IMG/VR virus record: IMGVR_UViG_3300023084_000103
Span: 1-27,085 of that record
From: a virus
Length of the DNA stretch: 27,085 nt
Reading direction: 5' to 3' (one strand)
Shown: one piece after another, positions 22,174-27,085 of the stretch
How positions within the stretch are numbered: the stretch's first letter is position 1
How the letters are laid out: each line of letters opens with the position of its first letter
Notes under the pieces: model-generated
Database searches by the model: none
Told to the model about the DNA's origin: nothing
Seen by the model: the letters and a program-made list of their open reading frames with translations, nothing else
Position numbers and translations under genes: made by a program

Positions 22174-24810
22174 TTAAGCAGAAAACAAGCTTTCCAGATG
22201 CCTATTTTGCTTTTGTAATAATTCGTTTGTTCTTTTCATTTGAGCAAGCATATTGACTTGAAAATCTTTATCGGTTTGACTGGATGTTGAGGAACGTAAT
22301 GTAGTAAATTTATTTGTATTTTCCACTATGTTCTCTTTCGGTGTTTCAGCTTTCTCAGGTATTGGTTCAGTAGTATTATTTGCAACTTGCAGAGCAGAAT
22401 CTCTTACTAACGTATTTAGCACAGATTTTAATTCAGTTGTATCTACTGTGACTATTGGATTGGCTATAGAAACATTTAAATCTGTAGTTGCAAGTGTTCC
22501 TGTAAGTCCTTGTATTGCAAGTGTATTTTTATCTACAGCAGACGTATAATCTCCAGTTATATCTTGTTGCTCTACGCTCTCTATCGTAGATGGTTTAGGA
22601 GCCTCTACAGATACTTCTATCTTAGGACTTAATTTCTGTTTAAGCAGATTCAAAGTCTTGTTTTCAGGATCATCTTTTAATTTACCCTCTACTTCTTTTT
22701 GCAAAGTTTGTAATAAAGAATTAACAGATTTTTCCAATGAAAAATCTTCTTTATCTTTAGAATTTATAATTGTCTTAATGCTTTTTGTTGTTTCTTTAAG
22801 TAAATTTGATAATATAACCGATTCTCCTTCTAATTCATTATTATTTTTATTAGCAAGGTCAGTAACTAATTTAGATATATTTGGAAAATTACTTAAATGT
22901 TTATTTAATTGTTCAAGCCCTTGAATTGAAATCTCTCTTGTCTCTTCTTGTCTTTCGTCGCTACCTAATAACGTATCTGGATCTACACCTGTTGCACGTT
23001 GTTCTGATAATTTTGTTTCTATACGGTCTAATACAAAAATTAGGTTTTCTGATAACCGATTATCAGTTTTGAATTCAGGATTTATAGTGTAGCTAGGTTT
23101 TTTATTTTTGCCTTCTTCCCTAACAAGGAATCCTAATTCAGTAAATTTTTCTAAATTTGTAGTTTGATTAGTATCAATGTCTTTTTTAATTTCTCCGTAC
23201 AAATCTTTCGGAAGGTATTCTACTCCTGGTTTTATTTGTATAGCTCCTAGTAATGATAATTTCAATTCATCAAATACTGATAGCGTAACTTTTCCTAAAA
23301 TGTCTGTAGTTTTCTCTAGGCTTTGCAATAACCTTTTAAAATAAGTTTCTTCTATATGTTTTAATGATTCAGGTATGGTACTTGCGGTTATTCTAATTTC
23401 TTCTGCTATATTTTTTATTTGGTCATTTTGAAAAAGTGCAATTATTGAATTTTGGACAGTTGATATTGTTGCTCTTTGAGCTTTATCAAGTTCGTTCATT
23501 GTGTTTTGTAAACCTTCATTAGTGTCCAATTGATTCCTTGTTGCTTCATTTGCATCGCTATACAACTTATTTAAAATTTGAGCATTATCTAATCCTTTAT
23601 ATTCCTCTTGTAATCTTAATGCAGCAAGTTTTTGTGACTGTTTGTCACCTTGCACAAGTAAATCAGCTAATGCTTGCGTGGCCGAACTTGCATTTCCAAG
23701 CATTGCAGTTTGTAATACAGAATCTCTGTCTAGAGCTTCTTGTAATTTTCCTTGGATTAAAGCACTATCTTCAAAAATATCTCCTGTACCAGTTTCAATG
23801 TTGTGTAATGCAGTTTTAATTGCTGCAGTTACAGTAGGCAGTGTAGATGTTAATCCTGCGGTAGTTTCATCTAGCGGTGCTTGTCTTGTGTAAAGTTGAG
23901 TTATTAGTCTTTGAAGATCTGGCATGTCCTCAAACATTTGTTTAAAGGTATTATAGCTTGTCTGTGCGTTTGCTATACCACGTTTTTCCAACATTCTATT
24001 TTTAGCAATTTCTTCACCTGCTAAATTTTCATTCCTTAATTTTTCCTGTAAAGCATCTACATCTTGACCAGTAAGTTTTGCTAAAATTTGTAAATTTTTT
24101 GCATATCTAGACATTTGGTCATTTCTTTCAGTTTCTGATAAACCTTGAACATACATTGCCCTAGCTTGCTGGCTCATATTTTTTGCAACAAATTCTGCAG
24201 ATTCTTCTGCGGTGTAACCTAGTCTTTTAAATCTTTCTATAACACCAGTATCTAGTAAACTTTGATAATAACCTGCAATTTTATCGGCGCCAGAATCTAC
24301 AGTTCCACCTAACACAGCAAGTGATTCAGAATTCCTTGTTATGAAGTTAGTAAAATCATCTAAATCCATATTTAAATCTGCACTGGTTTTCCTAATTCTC
24401 ATTAAATCGCCGTTAAATCCTGCTCCAGATTTACTTAAAAATTTAAAGGCTTCATTTGATTCTACTAGATATCGTAAACCGGAAGTCCCTAAAGATTTAA
24501 AAGTTTCTGATAACTGTCCTATACCTGGTATTAAGTCAGCTATTCCTGTACTTGCACTTAATATGTTACCATAGAAACCTAGTATATCACCTTGTTTAGA
24601 CGATAAGGCATTGCCAAAATTTGATAATATTCCGTCGGCTTGACTTGTAAAATTATCTCTAAAATCCTGAAAACCAAACGTATCCTTTGAATCTTTGCTG
24701 TCATTCCTACTTAATTTATTAAAATCTATCCTTCTGAATCCGTCAGCTAATCCATCAGTTATGGCTTTTGAAATTTGATTTAATTGATCTTGTGTAAATT
24801 GGTCTGCCAT
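22174..24810 (-). CDS. Large helical structural protein, possibly tape-measure-like
   Basis: This is an 878-residue, mostly helical, Gln/Asn/Lys/Glu-rich protein beginning MADQFTQDQLNQISKAITDGL. A more hydrophobic part (about 85-115, GNILSASTGIADLIPGIGQL) precedes a long region of helices with LGYTAEESAEFVAKNMSQQARA near 200 and LAKLTGQDVDALQEKLRNENL near 250. That style recalls the internal domain of tail tape-measure proteins. The C-terminus (LAQMKRTNELLQKQNRHLESLF) looks like a coiled coil. An AAGGAT site precedes the ATG, and a GATAAATA promoter match lies 50 nt further up. T4's tape measure (gp29) is elsewhere in T4 order, so this could instead be an extra virion protein. No enzyme motif was seen. 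Confidence 0.55.
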   Translation of the reverse strand: MADQFTQDQLNQISKAITDGLADGFRRIDFNKLSRNDSKDSKDTFGFQDFRDNFTSQADGILSNFGNALSSKQGDILGFYGNILSASTGIADLIPGIGQLSETFKSLGTSGLRYLVESNEAFKFLSKSGAGFNGDLMRIRKTSADLNMDLDDFTNFITRNSESLAVLGGTVDSGADKIAGYYQSLLDTGVIERFKRLGYTAEESAEFVAKNMSQQARAMYVQGLSETERNDQMSRYAKNLQILAKLTGQDVDALQEKLRNENLAGEEIAKNRMLEKRGIANAQTSYNTFKQMFEDMPDLQRLITQLYTRQAPLDETTAGLTSTLPTVTAAIKTALHNIETGTGDIFEDSALIQGKLQEALDRDSVLQTAMLGNASSATQALADLLVQGDKQSQKLAALRLQEEYKGLDNAQILNKLYSDANEATRNQLDTNEGLQNTMNELDKAQRATISTVQNSIIALFQNDQIKNIAEEIRITASTIPESLKHIEETYFKRLLQSLEKTTDILGKVTLSVFDELKLSLLGAIQIKPGVEYLPKDLYGEIKKDIDTNQTTNLEKFTELGFLVREEGKNKKPSYTINPEFKTDNRLSENLIFVLDRIETKLSEQRATGVDPDTLLGSDERQEETREISIQGLEQLNKHLSNFPNISKLVTDLANKNNNELEGESVILSNLLKETTKSIKTIINSKDKEDFSLEKSVNSLLQTLQKEVEGKLKDDPENKTLNLLKQKLSPKIEVSVEAPKPSTIESVEQQDITGDYTSAVDKNTLAIQGLTGTLATTDLNVSIANPIVTVDTTELKSVLNTLVRDSALQVANNTTEPIPEKAETPKENIVENTNKFTTLRSSTSSQTDKDFQVNMLAQMKRTNELLQKQNRHLESLFSA

Positions 24811-24843
24811 TAATCATCCTTTAAAACTCATAGTACAAATACC

Positions 24844-24851
24844 TATAAATA
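24844..24851 (+). promoter_or_regulatory. Exact T4 late promoter TATAAATA for the gp26-like unit
   Basis: A perfect TATAAATA octamer ends 27 nt before the plus-strand ATG at 24879, with a CGGAG ribosome binding site between them. Spacing fits a T4-type late start about 6-7 nt downstream. It interlocks with a minus-strand promoter at 24861-24868. Confidence 0.7.
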
Positions 24852-24860
24852 TCATTATAT

Positions 24861-24868
24861 TATTTATC
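24861..24868 (-). promoter_or_regulatory. Putative late promoter GATAAATA for the 878-aa to gp23 run
   Basis: The minus strand reads GATAAATA, pointing left toward the ATG at 24810. Its predicted start point lies only a few bases from that of the plus-strand promoter at 24844-24851, so both cannot be used at the same instant on one DNA molecule. Confidence 0.5.
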
Positions 24869-24878
24869 GGAGTTTTCT

Positions 24879-25703
24879 ATGAAAAATTTCCTAGCTCAAC
24901 ACGCTAGACAACCTAAAGTTTTTATTGATTTGCCAAGTAAAGGAATTTTTTACAACAGTTTAACAATACAAGATAATCAACATACACAAATTCCTATATT
25001 CGGTATGAATACTATGGATGAAATAATGTTGAAAACACCAGATGCATTATTCACAGGCGAATCTACAGTAAAAGTCATAAAGAGTTGTGCGCCTACAATT
25101 TTAAATCCTTGGAATTTACTCTCTGTTGATATTGAACAGGTATTAATTGCGATCAGGATGGCTACATACGGAGATCAGATGTCAATGGAATCTGAATGTC
25201 CAGAATGTAAAAATTCTTATACATTTGATATTGATTTAAACAATATGTTATCAAATTTTTCAGAGTTAGAGATAATAACAAAAATCCAATACAAAGATCT
25301 ACATTTAATACTTAGACCGTTAACATATCAGGAATCAACAAATGTTAGCAAAAGGAATTATGCTATCCAAAAAAATATTGCAACTGCAGAAAATAATGAA
25401 GAAGTACTAGCAACTCTTTATAAAGATTTAAATTCTTTAACTTTAGATATAAATCTAATGCACATTGTAGAAATAACAGATGGAGAAGAAGCTGAAAATG
25501 ATCATGAAGTTATAAAAGAATTTATACATTCGGCAGATAGTGAACTATACGACATTGTAAAAAATGGTTTAAGTAATTTAACAAAAAAATGGGCTTTACC
25601 TTTATTACCTCTTCAGTGTGCAAATCAAGAATGTAGGCACAATTATAGTTCTAAATTAGATCTTGACTACAGTTCTTTTTTCGAACGCGGCTCCTCGCAT
25701 TAG
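24879..25703 (+). CDS. 26: gp26-like baseplate hub assembly protein
   Basis: This is a 274-residue protein of the T4 baseplate gp26 family. Family-type blocks are KVFIDLPSKGIFY (13-25), IPIFGMNTMDEIMLKTPDAL (38-57), SCAPTILNPWNL (69-80) and LIAIRMATYGDQMSMESECP (89-108). Cys pairs C107/C110 (CPEC) and C247/C252 suggest a metal-binding ribbon. It is the only plus-strand gene unit in the window, with its own exact TATAAATA promoter and a CGGAG site. The frame stops with TAG after FFERGSSH. A slippery T TTT TTC lies 7 codons before that stop, and the -1 frame stays open downstream, so a longer fusion product is probable. In relatives the protein acts in baseplate hub or tail assembly. Confidence 0.88.
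   Translation: MKNFLAQHARQPKVFIDLPSKGIFYNSLTIQDNQHTQIPIFGMNTMDEIMLKTPDALFTGESTVKVIKSCAPTILNPWNLLSVDIEQVLIAIRMATYGDQMSMESECPECKNSYTFDIDLNNMLSNFSELEIITKIQYKDLHLILRPLTYQESTNVSKRNYAIQKNIATAENNEEVLATLYKDLNSLTLDINLMHIVEITDGEEAENDHEVIKEFIHSADSELYDIVKNGLSNLTKKWALPLLPLQCANQECRHNYSSKLDLDYSSFFERGSSH
25676..25682 (+). promoter_or_regulatory. Candidate -1 ribosomal frameshift site T TTT TTC
   Basis: The heptamer has the canonical X-XXY-YYZ form and is in the correct phase with the gp26-like frame (codons TTT 25677-25679 and TTC 25680-25682). The -1 frame opens just after a TGA ending 9 nt before the heptamer, and the zero frame closes at 25701-25703, so the shift must occur within this short window. A GC-rich patch with a 3-bp GCG/CGC mini-stem follows, and no strong stimulatory pseudoknot is evident. 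Confidence 0.65.
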
Positions 25704-25915
25704 ATCATGATGGAATAAAAAAATATTTTGTTGATCTTGAAAACGAAATTAAAGAAATAAAATACAATAATTTTAAATTAATTTGGTATATGCGTGGAGC
25801 CGTTGATTATGAAGATATAATGATGACGTTAACATACGATGATAAGAAAATTATAAGTGATATAGTAAAAGAGAATATAGAAACTGTTTCTAAAACTGGA
25901 TTACCGCTTTTATGA
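25682..25915 (+). CDS. -1 frame extension of the gp26-like protein (tail-chaperone-like)
   Basis: An open frame of 77 codons plus TGA has no ATG, GTG or TTG before an internal ATG at 25790, which lacks a ribosome binding site. Read as a -1 extension it gives RTRLLALDHDGIKKYFVDLE at its start and later WYMRGAVDYEDIMM and KENIETVSKTGLPLL, a coherent charged helical protein with codon use like its neighbours. The fusion would be 345 residues. The pattern of a short product plus a longer frameshift product resembles tail assembly chaperone pairs such as lambda gpG/gpGT. Alternatives are initiation at a non-AUG codon (AUU initiation is reported within T4 gene 26, from memory), a 41-aa protein from 25790, or a missing base in the T6 run. 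Its end overlaps the stop of the convergent 321-aa gene by 6 nt. Confidence 0.65.
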   Translation, partial: RTRLLALDHDGIKKYFVDLENEIKEIKYNNFKLIWYMRGAVDYEDIMMTLTYDDKKIISDIVKENIETVSKTGLPLL

Positions 25916-26875
25916 CATTTTAAACATTGGTGTGTCTTTGACAAATTGATCAACTAATTCTTCTACCCACTCTACTAATTGATTCCTATAAATGTTTTGC
26001 TGACCTTTTAATTCTGCTTCAGACATGTCATTACACATATCCGACATTGACGCTAGTACACTATTTTTAGCAAGTTCTAACCAAATCCAATTGCCCAGCA
26101 CCGCAGCCATATCATCATCAACGAATTGTTCTACGAGTTTCTCTTTAAAAGGAATAGTTGCACCTGCAGCAAATAATGCACCTCGTAGCCACCAATTACC
26201 AGTAACAAAAAATAACATACCAATTAACACTTCTGCAGCAAAGTCAAGCACTGCTTTGTTTAACCAATTACTAATTTTACTTTGTGCAAGGTTGAGTTCA
26301 GAATAAATTACAACTTTTGTTCCATCTGCAGCTTTTCGTGTAATACCTTTATCTTTTATTGAACATTGGTTCATTTTATACCATTTAAACCAATCATCCA
26401 ATAATGGTTCTAGTTGAGAAAAGTTTGCAAATGCTGAGTATAAAGAAGCACCAGTTGCTCCAAACGGCAATTTAAGTCCTTTTAAAAAAATCCCAAGTGC
26501 TTTTTTACCTATACCTTTAAGCTTACTATCTGGTTTTTTAGGAGTATCTGTTTTAGGTTCAGGTATTGTAGATTTATTTTGCTTTGGAGATTCTTTATCT
26601 CCATTGGAAGGTTTATCATCCGGAACTGTTTGTGGTGTAGCAGATCTAGGACCATATTTAGCATCAGCTGCATTCAATTGATTAACTTTCTGTTGGGCTT
26701 GTGCTTGACTGTTAGGTCCTGTGAATCTATCTAGTATCTTTGTTTTGCCTTGAGCATCCTTAGTTATTATCATATAACCTTTAAGGCGCTTAGAAAAATT
26801 GCCAACTTGTCCATACATCGGCTTCATTATATATCTAGAACTATCAACTTCTAATAATATTTCACTTACAAACAT
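25910..26875 (-). CDS. Unidentified protein with a hydrophobic membrane-like segment
   Basis: This is a 321-residue protein. The N-terminal part (MFVSEILLEVDSSRYIMKPM and on to ~75) looks like a small folded domain. Residues ~75-120 form a Pro/Lys/Asp-rich linker. A basic amphipathic stretch, GIGKKALGIFLKGLKLPFGA (121-140), is followed by helices and a strongly hydrophobic part around 208-243 (LIGMLFFVTGNWWLRGALFA). The acidic C-terminus ends TPMFKMS. No signal peptide is seen. I do not recognise a family. A membrane-active virion component, an injected protein or a host-envelope protein are all possible. It has an exact TATAAATA promoter 17 nt upstream and an AGGAG site. Its stop overlaps the convergent gp26-extension stop. 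Confidence 0.65.
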   Translation of the reverse strand: MFVSEILLEVDSSRYIMKPMYGQVGNFSKRLKGYMIITKDAQGKTKILDRFTGPNSQAQAQQKVNQLNAADAKYGPRSATPQTVPDDKPSNGDKESPKQNKSTIPEPKTDTPKKPDSKLKGIGKKALGIFLKGLKLPFGATGASLYSAFANFSQLEPLLDDWFKWYKMNQCSIKDKGITRKAADGTKVVIYSELNLAQSKISNWLNKAVLDFAAEVLIGMLFFVTGNWWLRGALFAAGATIPFKEKLVEQFVDDDMAAVLGNWIWLELAKNSVLASMSDMCNDMSEAELKGQQNIYRNQLVEWVEELVDQFVKDTPMFKMS

Positions 26876-26892
26876 TTTATACTCCTATCCTA

Positions 26893-26900
26893 TATTTATA
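26893..26900 (-). promoter_or_regulatory. Exact T4 late promoter TATAAATA for the 321-aa gene
   Basis: The minus strand reads TATAAATA, ending 17 nt before the ATG at 26875, with an AGGAG ribosome binding site in the leader. It directly abuts the hairpin at 26901-26919, a terminator-then-promoter arrangement. Confidence 0.65.
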
Positions 26901-26919
26901 TAATGAGCTACGCTCATTA
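26901..26919 (-). terminator. 8-bp hairpin abutting the late promoter
   Basis: A perfect TAATGAGC / GCTCATTA inverted repeat with a 3-nt loop follows the end of the edge gene. What follows on the minus strand is A/T-rich (TATAAATA), not a T run, so it would be a weak terminator or an mRNA 3' end protector. It could also position the late transcription machinery. Confidence 0.4.
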
Positions 26920-26943
26920 GTGTTTTCGCTTACGCTCTAACAC
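26920..26943 (-). repeat. Second small hairpin overlapping the edge gene stop codon
   Basis: GTGTT / AACAC arms of 5 bp enclose a 14-nt loop and contain the stop codon of the edge gene (26937-26939). Together with the adjacent 26901-26919 hairpin it forms a tandem pair. Both carry an AGCGTA element on the minus strand, which may reflect local duplication. Confidence 0.35.
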
Positions 26944-27085
26944 ATTTCTTCTAGAATTAATAAATTAGGATTAATTGATGGTTCATGTAGATTGTTTTGG
27001 TCAGACGGAACCTGTACAAAGGTTCCAAGTCTTTTAGAAAATGTTTCATGTGAGTTGCATTTGCCGTGACTATGACGTAGGTATT
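26937..27085 (-). CDS. Partial unidentified protein, last 48 residues
   Basis: The frame is open from the window edge to a TAG at 26937-26939. The visible end contains YLRHSHGKCNSHETFSKRLG, then VQVPSDQNNLHEPSINPNLL and a final LEEMC. Another frame is also open here for 41 codons, but this one has the more protein-like composition and runs right up to the hairpin and promoter cluster. No family can be named from this piece. Confidence 0.5.
   Translation of the reverse strand, partial: YLRHSHGKCNSHETFSKRLGTFVQVPSDQNNLHEPSINPNLLILEEMC

Noticed and set aside
25790-25915. Separate 41-aa gene starting at the internal ATG
   Set aside because: There is no ribosome binding site upstream, and the preceding 36 codons of the same frame look equally protein-coding, so a frameshift extension is preferred. 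It cannot be excluded.
26957-27085. Alternative minus-strand frame of 41 codons at the right edge
   Set aside because: It ends further from the hairpin-promoter cluster and has a less protein-like composition than the frame ending at 26937. With so little sequence the choice is only moderately sure.

Overview
This window is the virion-structure region of a T4-like myovirus (tailed phage). It holds, on the minus strand and in T4 order, the portal (gp20), a small gene in the gene 67 position, an acidic prohead-core-like gene in the gene 68 position, the prohead protease (gp21), the scaffold (gp22) and the major capsid protein (gp23). The DNA is visibly AT-rich, and the downstream fibre-like proteins have the 'TLTNKT' and 'C-x-RD-x-GY' modules that I associate with marine T4-like phages. 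A marine host is likely. A SAR11/Pelagibacter-type host fits the low GC and the IscU gene, but this is inference, because nothing here identifies the host directly.

Layout from right to left, which is the direction of transcription for almost everything. At the right edge is the C-terminal end of an unidentified gene (26937-27085), then two small hairpins and an exact TATAAATA late promoter driving a 321-aa protein with one strongly hydrophobic segment. A single plus-strand unit follows (24879-25915): the gp26-like baseplate hub assembly protein, then a start-less open frame that is best explained by -1 ribosomal frameshifting at a T TTT TTC heptamer. Two interlocked, oppositely directed late promoters separate this unit from the main minus-strand run. 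That run starts with an 878-aa helical, possibly tape-measure-like protein and continues with gp20, the gp67-position gene, a glycosyltransferase-like Rossmann protein, the acidic repeat-rich core protein, gp21, gp22 and gp23. A strong intrinsic terminator follows gp23.

Past the terminator come an IscU-type Fe-S scaffold gene with all its key residues, an overlapping 42-codon gene, a late promoter, and a structured, relatively GC-rich leader. From there to the left edge is a run of structural and fibre-like genes: 158, 349, 113, 222, 415, 2269 and 1246 aa, then a partial one. They are tightly packed, with 1-nt spacers or overlaps in places, and many have internal repeats.

The genes fit one job. 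gp20, the core proteins, gp21, gp22 and gp23 build and mature the prohead. The gp26-like unit and perhaps the 878-aa protein belong to baseplate and tail assembly. The downstream set probably supplies fibres and other host-contact parts. The non-structural passengers are iscU, the glycosyltransferase-like gene, the 42-aa gene and the membrane-segment protein. The most interesting signals are the probable programmed frameshift after gp26, the interlocked late promoters, iscU in the slot after the capsid gene, and the structured leader at 14589-14680. No tRNA, CRISPR array, integrase or insertion sequence was seen.
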